64,000 nt of DNA from Kuschelorhynchus macadamiae (lineage: Eukaryota; Arthropoda; Insecta; Coleoptera; Curculionidae), in assembly GCA_030620095.1 (NCBI GenBank), contig JAUTXW010000059.1:248001-312000 (forward strand), read 5' to 3'. Shown piece after piece: positions 24,459 through 35,215 of this stretch; position 1 is the first letter of the stretch, and the number at the start of each line of letters is the position of its first letter. The notes below the pieces were generated by a model, which saw only the letters and a list, made by a program, of their open reading frames with translations, did not search any database and was not told the DNA's origin. A program made the translations under genes and the position numbers.

Positions 24459-24659
24459 AGTTTATTTCCTGAAAGAATGTTTCAACTATGTTTTTACGAA
24501 GATCCTATTAGGAATTAACAAGTGAGTAGGGCAAATATACACATTAATAAGCCTGAAAATTACTACAGAATAATATTCTGATTTAACGAAGTTAGTAAAT
24601 ATATAAAATTTAAGAAAAACATGTTAAAGTTTTAAAGATTTTCATTATATTTGTTGTCA

Positions 24660-24700
24660 ACATGACATTTTTCGCATATACAATAGCTTCTTCAGATGTT
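24660..24700 (-). ncRNA. Degenerate hammerhead motif in Penelope-like tail (left copy)
   Basis: On the minus strand CTGAAGA (24695-24689) is followed by a weak stem, GCGAAAAATGTC. Compared with the right copy, which keeps ACATGT, one substitution has broken the palindromic stem III. CUGANGA permits the A at position 7. Confidence 0.45.
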
Positions 24701-25034
24701 GAGGTACAACTAAAATACTACGATGTTAATATATGAAAGGTAAACAACAGGTAATATAAATAGGGAAAAACCCAAAGAAAGTGGTGTTACAATAAATATA
24801 AAAACTTAAAATTATATGGCTTAGATATCTACCACAAAAAGACGATAGTGAAATAAATTTAACAAAGGAAAGCTATTTAATTCTAATTGGTCAAAAGATC
24901 TGATGATTGTAATTTGTTTATTTCCAGAAATTCGAGCATATTAAATTTTATGCCCTTATTTTCGATATGTAAAACTTCAAAATTATGATTAAATGAATCA
25001 GACAAAACTATTGTTATGCTCTGAAATGCGTTTG

Positions 25035-26330
25035 TTAAACGTTCTACCTGTTTGACCTATATATGTTATTGGACAGTCGTCACAGGTTAACTTAAAGACA
25101 CCTTATTGTTTTGTTTTACTTATTTTGTCTTTATTATTTTTTATATATTTACCCAAAATATTGCCTGTCCTGTAAGCAACATTTAGATCCTGTTTACGTA
25201 ATAAAGTAGCGATACGTTCAGTGGGTGATCCAATATAAGTTAAAATTGTATTAAGCATATTAAGTAGTTTGATCTTTAATAAAAGGATATACTTGACTAA
25301 TGGCTTTATTATATTGTTTTTTGACAAGGCTACTATTTGTGATATTGGCATCGTAACCATTATTTACAGCAATTTGTTTTATTATATTAAGTTCTTTTTC
25401 TAAATTAAAATTTGTCATTGGAATGTTAATTAACCTGTGAACCATACTGTTATAATATCTATATGAGAAGGTTTATGAAAAATAGAGAAATCGTGTTTAT
25501 TATCAACTTTCTCTATAGTTAAATCTAGAAAATGAATAGAGTTATTTTGTTCTAATTCAGTTGTAAAAGATATACTGGGGTGAATATTGTTTATAAATTC
25601 CTAAAAACACTTCCAACAAAACAAGCTAGAATGTCATCAACGTACCTAAACCAATAAAGAAAATTTTTTTTTAGCGGATTCTAGTCTAGAATAGCGGATT
25701 TTGATGTATAGTATGCTCCATATTATCCATAAAAATTTCAGCTAGTAAAGTACTCAGTGGGTTTCTCATAATTAAGACATCTGAACTAGAGTAAAAATTA
25801 TTATTAAATTGAAAGTAATTTTGAGAGAGACTAGTATTCAAAAGATTGATGATTACTTGTTTTTTAGCTCAATTTGTGTGATTCTTTTCTAATAAATTAT
25901 TTACTAAATTAATCATATTTGTGGGCGGGATACTGGGAAATAATTTGTTCATCAAACGAAATCAATACAGCATTTTTTGATAACGAGATCTGTTTTATAT
26001 GTTCTATTAATTCAAAAGAATTTTTAATGCTATATTTTGAAACGAATTTGCAGTTATCATTTATGAGAGCAATTAGCTTATGTGAAATTTTGAAAGTAGG
26101 TGCTGTTACAAAAGAGACTACTGGATGGATGGGGTAATTTTCTTTGTGTAGTTTAAAGAATACTTTTTTGGAGCTTGTGGGTTCCTAGAAATAAAATTAT
26201 ATTTGTCTGAAGCACTTGAAATACTTTTTGAGTTATTTATTATTAGTCGGACATGTTTTGATATATTTCAGTAAGATCATATATTAAAGGTTCATAAACA
26301 CCGATTCCTAAGAAGAATAGAGATTTTTCA
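25035..26330 (-). pseudogene. Broken Penelope-like RT plus GIY-YIG polyprotein (left copy)
   Basis: Penelope-like polyproteins fuse a telomerase-related reverse transcriptase to a C-terminal GIY-YIG endonuclease that nicks the target. Here motif A is damaged (LISFDEQ), motif C is intact as YVDD, and the post-RT region (LINIPMTNFNLEKELNIIKQ) and the nuclease motif GVF..YIGQTGRT survive. At least three frame changes occur, for example within 25260-25445, where two frames overlap. The right copy at 26475-27990 keeps the same segments, and the two diverge by substitutions and short indels. Confidence 0.75.
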
Positions 26331-26474
26331 ACTTATAATTATAGTATTACCTTTGTCTACTTTAGCAAAATAGGTATCTTTTCTTGATTTTTCTTTCACT
26401 AGATTTAATGATTTCTCTCTTGATTACATTAGAAGACAAAAGCTTGTTTAACCAACAAGAGAATTCATTAAATC

Positions 26475-27990
26475 TAGTGAAAGTCTAGTATATCCACTAA
26501 AGAAATTTATTAAAAATCAGTCTAAAGAGAACGATATAATTTTTACTTCAGCAGACAAATGTAATACTATTGTGGCACTTAACAAAAAATTATATGTTGA
26601 AAAATTTTTATCGTTTTTAAAAACCGGTGTTTGTGAACTTTTAACTATTATCCTATTGAAATAAATCAAAAAGAAGTCAGACTAATAATAAATAACTCAA
26701 AAAGTGTTCTAAGTCCTTCAGACAAATATAATCTTACTTCTATGAACCCACAAGCTCCAAAAATGTATTCTTTAATTAAACTACGCAAAGAAAATTACGC
26801 CAGCCGTCCATTAGCCCCTTTTGTAACAGCTCCTACTTCCAAAATTTCACATAAGCTAATTGCTCGCATAAATGATAACTGCAAATTCGTTCCAAAATAT
26901 AGTATTAAAAATTCTTTTGAATTAATAGAATATATAAAACACATTACGTTACCAAAAAATGCTCTATTGATTTCGTTTGATGTACAAAATACATTTCCCA
27001 GTATCCCGCCCACAAATACGATTAATTTAGTAAACAATTTATTAGAAAAGGCTCATACAAATCCAGTTAAAACATAAGAAATCATAAATCTTTTAAATAT
27101 CTCTCTCTCAAAATTACTTTCAATGTAATAATAATCTCCTCCAGTTCTGAAGGCTTAATTATGGGAAACTTATTGAGTCCTTTACTAGCTGAGACTTTTA
27201 TGGATAATATCGAACATACTATACACCAAAATCCGCTAATAAAAAACTTTCTTCATTGGTTTAGGTACGTTGATGACATTTAAGCTTGTTGTCTTGGAAC
27301 AAAGAGACAATTAAGTGTTTTTACGGATTTTGAACACAATAATCACCCCAGTATAACTTTTACAACTGAATTAGAACAAAATAACTCCATTTATTTTCTA
27401 GATTTAAATAGAGAAAGTTGATAATAAACACGATTTCTCTATTTTTCATAAACCTTCTCATATAGATATTATAACAGTATGGTTCGCAGGTTAATTAACA
27501 TGCCAAAGTCAAATCTTAATTTTGAAAAAGAACTTAATATAATAAAACAAATTGCTGTAAATAGTAATTATGATGCCAATATCATAAATAAAAACCTTAT
27601 CAAGAAACAATATAATAAAGCCATAACTCAAGAACATCGTTTTATGAGAGCTAAATACGATCTAAATGTTGCTTACAAGACAGACAATAGTTTGGGTAAA
27701 TATATAAAAAATATTAAAAACAAAATAAGTAAAATAAAACAATCAGGTGTCTTTAAGTTAACCTGCGGGGACTGACCAAAAACGTACATAGGTCAAACAG
27801 ATAGAACGTTTAATAAATGCATTTCAGAGCATAAAAAGAGTTTTTTGAATAAAAAATCTGATTAAGCGCATTCAAACCATCTTTTACTCGACCACATTGA
27901 TTTAATCATAATTTTGAAATTCTCCATATCGAAAATAAGGGCATAAAACTTAATGTGCTTGAATTTCTCTTAATAAACAAATTAAAATCA
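26475..27990 (+). pseudogene. Broken Penelope-like RT plus GIY-YIG polyprotein (right copy)
   Basis: Segments in order: 'SADKCNTIVALNKKLYVEKF' (about 26549-26610, the conserved ADKGN-type N-terminal motif with Gly changed to Cys), RT fingers and palm (26742-27077) with LISFDV (motif A, catalytic Asp present) and 'NTFPSIP', then motif C as RYVDD (about 27263-27280) directly followed by a stop. The linker 27479-27775 runs into SGVFKLTCGD, where a stop replaces the expected Cys before PKTYIGQTDRTFN (GIY-YIG). The RT is therefore dead, and the nuclease is separated from it by several stops. It acts, if ever expressed, only as a relic. Confidence 0.8.
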
Positions 27991-28199
27991 TCAGATTTTT
28001 AACAAAATGACCAATTAGATTTATATAGCTCTCTTTAGTTAAAATTATTTTATTAAACCGTTGTTTTGTCGTAGATATTTAAATCATAAAATGTTAAGTT
28101 TTTTCATTTATTGTCACCCCACCTTCCTTGGGTTTTTCACTATTTTTGTTGCCTGTTGTTTACCATTTACATGTTTACATCGTAGCATTTTAGTTGTAC

Positions 28200-28240
28200 C
28201 TCAACATCCGAAGCTACCGTGTATGCAAAACATGTCATGT
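28200..28240 (+). ncRNA. Degenerate hammerhead motif in Penelope-like tail (right copy)
   Basis: The core region reads CCGAAG where CTGAAGA is expected, then GCAAAACATGTC with the palindromic ACATGT and terminal C. The upstream core and the G of GAAA are mutated. Position relative to the reading frame matches the left copy. Confidence 0.4.
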
Positions 28241-28300
28241 TGACAACAAATATAGTGAAAATCGGTGAAATTTTAAATTGTTTTTTCTAAAATTTTATTC

Positions 28301-29305
28301 ATGGATATTCATCACGGTCAAAAGTATTCAATTTTACTAAATATATTAGATTTGAACGTAGATTTGCTGTTAGTATATTAAAAGTTATAAAATGAAGAAA
28401 AAAAACACTACTATAAAAAATTGACTTAAGTGATTAAAAGCTTTAAACTGTGAAAAAGCTATACTAGAAAAGAAATGAACTGTGCGAAAACCAAGATGAA
28501 TTACTCTACTCTCTGTACCCCTATTTTAATAAAAAATTCGTTCCGCGATAACATCAAAATAAATATGAAAATTCTATCATCCTTACCTTAATGTAGTTTC
28601 TACAGAAAGATACATTAAAATGACTGAAGTGATGGTAGAGCAAATATTTGGCACATACGCATGTTTACAGAAACGTACATTAATAATGTAATCAACTGAT
28701 TTTCTATCGCTAACAATAAGTAACTGGTTTTGATATTGATAAACTACCCTTGTTTGACTAAAATTCACTCTTTAATTACCTGTTGATATATGAAAGTTTT
28801 AATTTGAAGTAGTAGAAAACCTAATATACAATATAGCATATTTAATTATATTTTAATTTATATTAGGTTTTCTGTTTTTCACAAGGTCTGTGTAGTTAGG
28901 CGCCATAGTTTGTTTTTGTGTAAAATATAACCTACTTTTAAACATTTAGAATAAAAATGTGTGTTTTACTTACGTGGAAAGTAGGTACTTGAAATCAGTT
29001 AGATTATAAAATGACAAATTCACTGGACTAAAATTTTGGCATACTGTTTTGACCCCCCAATTTCGATTTCGAAACAGGTGTGAATACGCCAACTTGGAAA
29101 TTTTCTGACCCTTACAAATAACATATTACAAATTCTACCCTGCCGCAATTTTTTCAATCAATCCCTTTTATTACGAGGGGTTGATTGTACCTATTACATT
29201 TTCAAATTTCGCTAAAGCCCTGTTTAATATACAGTTTCGAATGCCTAAAAACGATTAATTTACAAAAAAATACCACAGGTTCGTATTGAAGAACTCGGAA
29301 ATGCT
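28301..29305. other. No gene seen; 15-bp hairpin at 28814-28873
   Basis: AT-rich. AGAAAACCTAATATA (28814-28828) pairs perfectly with 28859-28873 around a 30-nt AT-rich loop. Nothing else recognised. Confidence 0.5.
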
Positions 29306-29309
29306 TTTT

Positions 29310-29765
29310 ATGTTTTAGAAAAACAGAGAAAAAAACGTATTTATCTCATTTACTGCAAACTCAGGGAATTGTTTCCAGTCAAGTTTTTTCTGTTTTTGAG
29401 GCGAAAAAGAGAAAAAGGACATTCGAAAGTTATTAATATCAACTCCAGTCGTTTGAATCATTTGGGAATTCCATTTTGGCCGCTTGATATCCGTTTTTAA
29501 TTTCCCTTATTGGCTTTCCTAATAAGAGAAAAACCCTATTGTGTGGAACCTTTTAATAAAAAAAATATGTCGAAATCCTAATCCGTTAAGAATAATTCAG
29601 AAAACGATGCCAAAGAGTTTTGGTTTCTTCTGTTTTCTTCTATAAATTTAATACAAGATGATTACTCTATACCATTGATAATAATAAAATTAATCCTCGA
29701 ATTTGGATTTGTTTTCTAAGTTATCTTGAAATCGATTAGCCAATTCATAACAGCAACTTAAAATA
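29310..29765 (+). repeat. Dispersed repeat family B, copy 2 (empty site)
   Basis: Uninterrupted homologue of 22930-23155 plus 23871-24070. It shows the pre-insertion state at 'aaccctattgtgtggaa' (about 29541-29557). Confidence 0.65.
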
Positions 29766-30059
29766 AATGTATCTACTTATTCAGCAAAGCCCAGATCCTT
29801 TTTACAGCTTTCACTAGATATACCAATATACACAGCAACGAAAAATTAAAGTATATAGAAATTTATCCTCCAATTTGAATAATCTTAAAATCCAAAGTTT
29901 ATACAAGAGGACAGAAGAATGTTCTACTAGAGAGTTTTACTTAACGTATGTCAAGTAACTGAAAATTCTTTGCTAAATATTGTAAGCTAGATCGACACAG
30001 TGACGTTTTTTCTACACTTTAGTGTTTGAAATTTATTTCTAATTTTACATTACAAAAGA

Positions 30060-30960
30060 TGTATTTAAATACGCTGGAAGTGAGTTAAGCTCCTGGGTTG
30101 CTAGAAAGTGGTATACATCATATTGAAATAGCTGAGCGCTTTGAAGTATTGCAAAGTATAAAACGTCCGGAACAAAGTCGAAAGAGAAAACTTCACCGCG
30201 TGAAGATCGACTTATTACTTTGATGTTCGCTTTAAGTGCTAGAAGAGGACCAACAAGCACATCAAAAGTAATATAATAGAGGTTCGCTGCTGCTACTAAC
30301 CTTGAGGTACTTAGGGACCCACCAGGTAACTTACTTGTCGTTGGCCAATGAAAGGAGTTCCACTAAGAGTACAACACAAAAGGGCTGGGCGAGCATGAGA
30401 CAATCAATACGAAAACTGGTTACGCACACGGAATAAAGTTCTATTTAAATGACGAGTCTCGTTTTGGTCTACACAGCAACACGAGAGAAAAGTTCGAGAA
30501 TGGAGGCGAAGTGGCACACCGCAACATTTGAAAAATGTGCAAGAAGTTCAGCCTTTTTGGAACGAACAGAAATTGCTTTTGGGAGACACCACTGTCCATT
30601 TGTCAAGAGACAATGAATGGTGATATTTATAAGAGGCATGTTATTAAAGAACTGGTAGTTTCTCTAGCCCAATATGTAGAAGAATTTTTTATTTCTGGAT
30701 GATAATACGCCACCCTACAGAACACGAAATTGCATTCGAGTACATAGAAATAACAGGATTGATCGTCTCAGGTTACCAGCGCATTTTTCCTGATCTTAAT
30801 CTAAATGAACATGCCTGTGATATGCAGCAAGAAGTTAGCCCAAAAAGCCTTGGATAATTTAGTTACAAATATTCTTTTAGAATTCAGGCCGTTCTTCAGG
30901 TTCGTGGTAGCCATCCATACCCGTTATTAAGTATTATATATTACTAATAGTTTGGTGGTA
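30060..30960 (+). pseudogene. Tc1-like (DD34E type) transposase remnant
   Basis: In shifting frames the segment gives LNDESRFGLHSNTRE then WRRSGTPQHL (catalytic first Asp, about 30453-30520). It continues as 'GDIYKRHVIKEL..LAQYVEE', a damaged second catalytic region (30685-30730), and 'PDLNLNEHACDM' (about 30790-30825), where the usual 'PDLNPIEH-x-WD' gives the catalytic Glu. The first part also matches the usual N-terminal region. Stops and indels are frequent. Terminal inverted repeats were not found. Tc1-like elements are cut-and-paste DNA transposons; this copy cannot encode an active enzyme. Confidence 0.65.
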
Positions 30961-31144
30961 TTGTTTAACAAAAAAGTTATGAGTCGGTTTTGTTATATTA
31001 TTTTATATTTAACGATTTTAAGCAATTGTACTTAACGCTTTCTTTATGATAAATAAAAGTAAATGTAATTGTTATAACACAATCAAGATCTGGCTTATTT
31101 GGTGATCTTGAATATGTCGACCCGAGTAAGTTAAATTAAAAATT

Positions 31145-31290
31145 TAAAAAAATCAAAATTATAAAGGACTTTTTTGTCTACATACCATAATATAATTTAA
31201 TCGTATATTTACATCAATTTTCACAAAGACATCAAACACAGCAGTAATATAGGCTTCATCAATTACTCATATTATTACCATAGTAATGTC
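31145..31290 (+). repeat. Dispersed repeat D, copy 1
   Basis: It shares 'attataaaggact/attt', 'taatttaatcgtatatttac', 'tttcacaaagac', 'ggcttcatcaat' and 'attaccatagtaatg' with 35710-35868, in the same order and orientation. It directly abuts a Tc1-like 3' fragment. Confidence 0.7.
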
Positions 31291-31515
31291 CCTGACCTCA
31301 ATCTAATTAGGCATGCCTGGGATATGCTGCAGTGTGCATTAGATATTATCAGCCACCTATTGAGGATCAACAACACTTAGCCCAAAAAGCCTTCGATAAT
31401 GTAGTTAGAAATATGCCTATAGTCCATGGTAGTCATACCCGTTATAACGTATTATATATTACTAAGGACGTTCTAGAAAATAATAATACATTGTTATTAA
31501 GCTATGTTAATAAAA
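31290..31515 (+). pseudogene. Second Tc1-like transposase 3' fragment
   Basis: It opens with 'PDLNLIRHAWDM' and ends like 30825-30960 ('ccaaaaagcctt', 'gataat-tagtta', 'cccgttat', 'tattatatattacta'). It is thus another copy of the same transposase family, keeping about 50 bp ('gtgcattagatattatcag' region) that the first copy has lost. Confidence 0.6.
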
Positions 31516-32365
31516 ATATTAACACCTGTTATTTTTAGTTGCTTTTTGATTACATTTTCACTAAATTAATATTTTTTTATTTAATGGCCTTTAGGAAAAA
31601 AGCCATATTTCCTGAAAATGTTAGAGATAAAGTTAGCGGGTAGAAGAAACCTCAGTGCGTCAATCTAGCTTACAACATGTACCTAAAAACTTTCACCTAT
31701 AAAAACTTATAGTAGAATATTATTACGTATAATTAAATTGCATCGTAACAGGTCCTCTATAAAGCGTTTAAAAGGAGAAAAATAAAGATTTAGATTTAGC
31801 GGTTTTCAGATTATTCAATTTTGAAACTAGAAACTCGATATCTTTTAATATTGCGTTGCAACGTATACCTTCCACAACTGTGATGCTATATAAAATTTTC
31901 CAAGGCTGCTTTAACCGAAACTTAAAAAAATAGTAATAATCTTGTTGGGAAAATAATTTTAATTTATTTAAGAATTTGCTATTAGCTTTTCTTTTGTAAT
32001 TACTGCGGGAAACCATTTCTCCGCAGACCTTTTCTTCCATCTTATCTACCAATAAATTCTCGAAACTTAAGGCAATTTAGGGATCTTAAAAACCACTAAA
32101 AACAACCCCGTTTCTTCCGATAGCGCTTAAATAGAACATTAAGTATAATATTTTGGTGGCTTAATGAAAACATACATCATCTCTAATAGCTTTATTAGTG
32201 GCATTGTATAAAGAAGGGTGTGGAACAGCTGTATTTTAAAAGTTATGGTTCGACAGATTTCCACATAAGGTTTATAGTTCTGCAAATTGATTATTTAATT
32301 TTAGTTTATTACTTTCATTTTACCTCAAGATAAAATATGATTTAGGCATGTCTTGAATTAATCGA
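31516..32365. other. No gene recognised
   Basis: A minus frame at 31768-32052 (94 codons from a TTG, Lys- and Phe-rich) has no domain that I recognise. The remainder is AT-rich. Confidence 0.3.
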
Positions 32366-33564
32366 ACGTCAAGTCACGTACATAACATTAATAAGAGGTG
32401 ATCACTTTTTGCAGCAATAACGGCTTGTTTTTGTTTTGGCATATAATAAAATCTAAAGATTGATAGACAATATTCGAGAGTCAAAAAGTCCCAAATTTGA
32501 GTGAGTTCTTCCTTTAATGCCACAACTGTATGCAGGACCGTTATTCGACATCTTTTTCATCTGATGCCATTATTACATGCCAGTCGGGGTTGTTCGATAA
32601 CCACGATTAAACTTTTGAATCCCCAAACAATTTCTTTGTTGTTTTCGCAGAGCGCATCGTCTTGTGGAAATATGAAATAGTCATTTCCAAACTCTTGTTC
32701 TGCTGTTGGAATGAAGCTTTATGATAAAATTTGTTGATACTTTTCTGCATTTACAATACCATCAATGAACTCATATTTACCAACTCCTTTACTACTCATA
32801 CATCCCTATATCATAACCCCATGGTGAAATTTTACTCTACGTTTTAGACAGTCTTTATAAAATGTTTCTGATCTTGTACGAATCACCCTTTTTCGAAAAT
32901 CATACCTACGCAGACATCAAATTTCGATTTGTCACTGAAGATAACATTACTCCACATACAGGATAATTTCGATTTTGTCCAATCCGAACGTTTTTACTTC
33001 CCTCGTGAAAGGGAACACTCTCAGATTTTCTCGTTTCAGGGTCCATAGGTGACGAAAAACAGGTTTTCTCAATTCCGTCGGTTTGTCTGTGTGTCTATTC
33101 GCATCGTAGCTACAAAAAAACTACTGATCCGATTGACATTTGGACAAAGGTCATATAGGGATGACCGGGTACCATTTTGGTAAAAATCCAATATGGCAAA
33201 ACCTATTGAAATGTTAAAAAAATTATTAATAAACTACTCATCCAATTTATCTCAAATTTTACAAAAACATAGTATTATGTTGGAATCAAGTGGTAACATC
33301 TTGGTACGAATCCAAGATGGCGGAACAAAATGGCGGCATAATAAAATATTTAAAAATTCAGCCTGAAAAACTGCTTAATGGTTTGATTTCAAATTGTGTC
33401 TCGTAACTAATTGTGGTATAGGGATCAACTAGTAAAATTGTGGTACTGATTCAATGTGGCTGAACAAAATGGCGGCCAAATAAAATGTTTGTAATCGTGA
33501 AAAAATCTCCCCCTTACACGTCTTTACATTTTAGATCCAGAAAAAAACAAAAGTATATTTTTAT

Positions 33565-33606
33565 AGAGTCGACGTTTCGGAACATTATTGTTGCATCTTC
33601 AGGACA
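33565..33606 (-). ncRNA. Hammerhead ribozyme candidate (best of second cluster)
   Basis: On the minus strand: CTGAAGA (33602-33596), T, a weak stem around AACA/TGTT, CGAAACGTC (33579-33571) with palindromic stem III ACGT. Stem II has mismatches, so activity is doubtful. Confidence 0.5.
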
Positions 33607-33768
33607 CATTTAGATTCTATATCTAGCATGAAATCCATAATATCAGTCTTTACGAACTCTGTTGGACCGCAGATATTTTTCAGATATTAAGTTTTTAAAT
33701 GTTTTTCGTTAACGATGCTCCTGTTATGTTGAAGTGGTGTGTTATTTGGGGCGAGATTTGGATATAAA

Positions 33769-33802
33769 GTTGAGGATGCAACAATAAATCGAAACGTCGA
33801 CA
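33769..33802 (+). ncRNA. Degenerate hammerhead motif, tandem unit 1
   Basis: TTGAGGATGCAACAATAAAT then CGAAACGTCGAC. The core C and U are changed relative to CUGANGA; the GAAACGTC half is intact. Confidence 0.4.
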
Positions 33803-34116
33803 AAAAGGGCTTTTGTTTTTTTTACTGGATCCTAACCCTAAATAATACACCACTCTAACATAACAAGAGAATCGTTAATGAAAATCATTTAGAAACTTAA
33901 TATCTGGGATATCTGTGGACCAACGGAGTAGGTAAAGACTGATAATATGGGTATTATGCAGGATATAAAATGTATATGTATATGCATATAAAAACAAGAG
34001 AATCGTTAACTAAAACCATTTAGGAACTTAATATCTGGGAAATATCTGCAGTCCAACGTAGTTGGTAAAGACTAAAAATATGGGTTTCATGTAGGATATA
34101 GAATCTATATATGTGT

Positions 34117-34152
34117 CTTGAGGATGTAACAATAAAGTTGCAAAACGTCGAC
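34117..34152 (+). ncRNA. Degenerate hammerhead motif, tandem unit 2
   Basis: CTTGAGGATGTAACAATAAA then GTTGCAAAACGTCGAC. Stem II is better kept here (GTAAC/GTTGC) but the G of GAAA is lost. It lies about 345 bp after unit 1. Confidence 0.4.
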
Positions 34153-35215
34153 AATTTAAAAAAGTGTTTTGTTTTTTTACTTGATCCTAACCCCAAATCT
34201 CGCTCCAAATAATACACCACTCCAACATCAATTTAAAATGGCGACCAAATAATTTTTTTAAAAAATAAACGTAAAAAAATCTTGTGAAAATGGGATAGTT
34301 ATTGAATTTATTTTAAATTATGCCCAAAAGTCAAGTGTGGCATAGGGAGAAAGAAAATAGTAAACATATTGGTAGGAATCCAATATCATGGAACAAATTG
34401 GCGCCGAATAAAAATGAAGAGACAGTATATCTAACACATATATACTGTGACTGTGTACTGAACTAAATTGAGTCACACTTCACTATTTCTATCAATGGAA
34501 AAAAATCATAACGAGGGAAAAGGAAATTTACCGATTTTGTTTTTTGAATAGCTGTTAATAACGGTATTTCTTTGGCCTCTAAAGAAATTGGGCAAAAGAA
34601 CATTATTAATGTTTGTGTTTTACCTCGAAAAATTCCAAATTTACCCTAAAAAAATTGTAACCAAATGTATTCAGCCATAGTCTACAGCATTACCTGGAGA
34701 TACTTAATTTTGCCTCGTGATTCCATGGGGCTTATATTTCTCGCAAAGTACGTACCCCTTAGTTCCGCAAAAATTGACCAGAACACAACGGTCTCTATCA
34801 GTGATTCTACGAGGTCGGCCTGGACTTTTCCCACGAAGATTTTGAAATATTTAAGTTATTTGAAATCTTTTGTATTGATTTATCTCTGCAGTACAGAGAT
34901 ATTATAATTTCTGGCACTTTTTTATTCGTTGCAACACCAAGCGTCATTTTCTCATAAATTTATGAGATTTATCAGTAAGTGTTTATTATTTGTCAGCAGA
35001 TTTATTATATTTTTGCTATTTTGTTATCTAGTTTATCCAAAATAAAATAATTATTCCTTACGAACCGACTTTATGTTATAACGGGTATATGACTTGATTT
35101 TTCAGGCAGGAAGACAAAAAACTCTTTAAATCAAACATAAATATGTTTTTCGTACATCGATCGAACATATAGTTTTTAGGGCTCGTACTAACGCTATAAA
35201 ATCATAACTCACAAA

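Larger units (their letters stand above)
24605..26435 (-). mobile_element. Penelope-like element, left (minus) copy
   Basis: On the minus strand the order is: N-terminal RT region (about 26400-26330, 'KVDKGNT'), RT palm (26137-25919 in broken frames), the catalytic RYVDDILACF (about 25650-25620), the linker 25445-25103 and a GIY-YIG nuclease (GVFKLTC..CP-TYIGQTGRTFNKRIS, about 25115-25035). A tail with a degenerate hammerhead follows (24664-24695). Frames are broken repeatedly. It is joined head to head, at about 26435, with a second copy on the plus strand. Together they form a diverged inverted repeat of nearly 3.7 kb. Confidence 0.8.
26436..28300 (+). mobile_element. Penelope-like element, right (plus) copy
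   Basis: Mirror copy of 24605-26435. It runs from the N-terminal region (26475 on), through RT, GIY-YIG and a non-coding tail, to a hammerhead-like motif at 28207-28236. Similarity to the left copy continues to about 28300. The centre of the inverted repeat is marked by TTCACTAGATTTAATGA and its inverse within about 60 bp. Confidence 0.8.
33538..34228. mobile_element. Second hammerhead (retrozyme-like) cluster
   Basis: Three related units of roughly 220-350 bp: one inverted (33545-33765) and two in plus orientation (about 33766-33990 and 33991-34228). Shared words are 'taatacaccactc-aacat', 'gagaatcgttaa', 'cttaatatctgg', 'ccaacg-agt-ggtaaagact' and 'tatgggt'. Each unit ends in a GAAACGTCGAC-like box. 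The layout (one inverted copy beside tandem copies) matches the cluster at 19804-20196, although the unit sequence differs. There is no coding capacity and I could not define a target duplication. Confidence 0.65.
33001..34540 (-). repeat. Modular GCCGCCATTTTG repeat, copy d (reverse), inside Tc1 copy A
   Basis: The 3' signature lies at 33000 (ACTTCCCTCGTGAAAGGGAA, inverted), with the '-GTCGGTTTGTCTGTGTGTCT' run at 33078-33110. Inverted modules show AAAATGGCGGC at 33327 and 33467, AAAATGGCGACC at 34233, and CAAATTGGCGCCG at 34397. The 5' signature (ATAACGAGGGAAAAGG, 'aaatttaccgatttt') ends at about 34545. AAAAAC stands on both outer sides when read on the minus strand and may be the target duplication. 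The 690-bp hammerhead cluster 33538-34228 is inserted in it. Confidence 0.75.
32370..35215 (-). mobile_element. Tc1-like element copy A, split by a modular repeat
   Basis: The two halves, 32370-33000 and 34545-35215, together align with the plus-strand copy B (42955-44306) in inverse orientation. The high-coordinate half holds the 5' non-coding part and DNA-binding region ('RPRRITDR' type, about 34790-34830). The low-coordinate half holds the catalytic region, where DEL-like words such as 'SDKSKFDVC' (about 32918-32945) and the end 'VIAAKSDHLLLM' can be read. Between them sits modular-repeat copy d. Multiple stops and frameshifts remain in both halves. Confidence 0.7.

Noticed and set aside
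31768..32052. A 94-codon minus frame as a gene
   Set aside because: Starts at TTG, strongly AT-driven composition, no domain, and lies among transposon debris.
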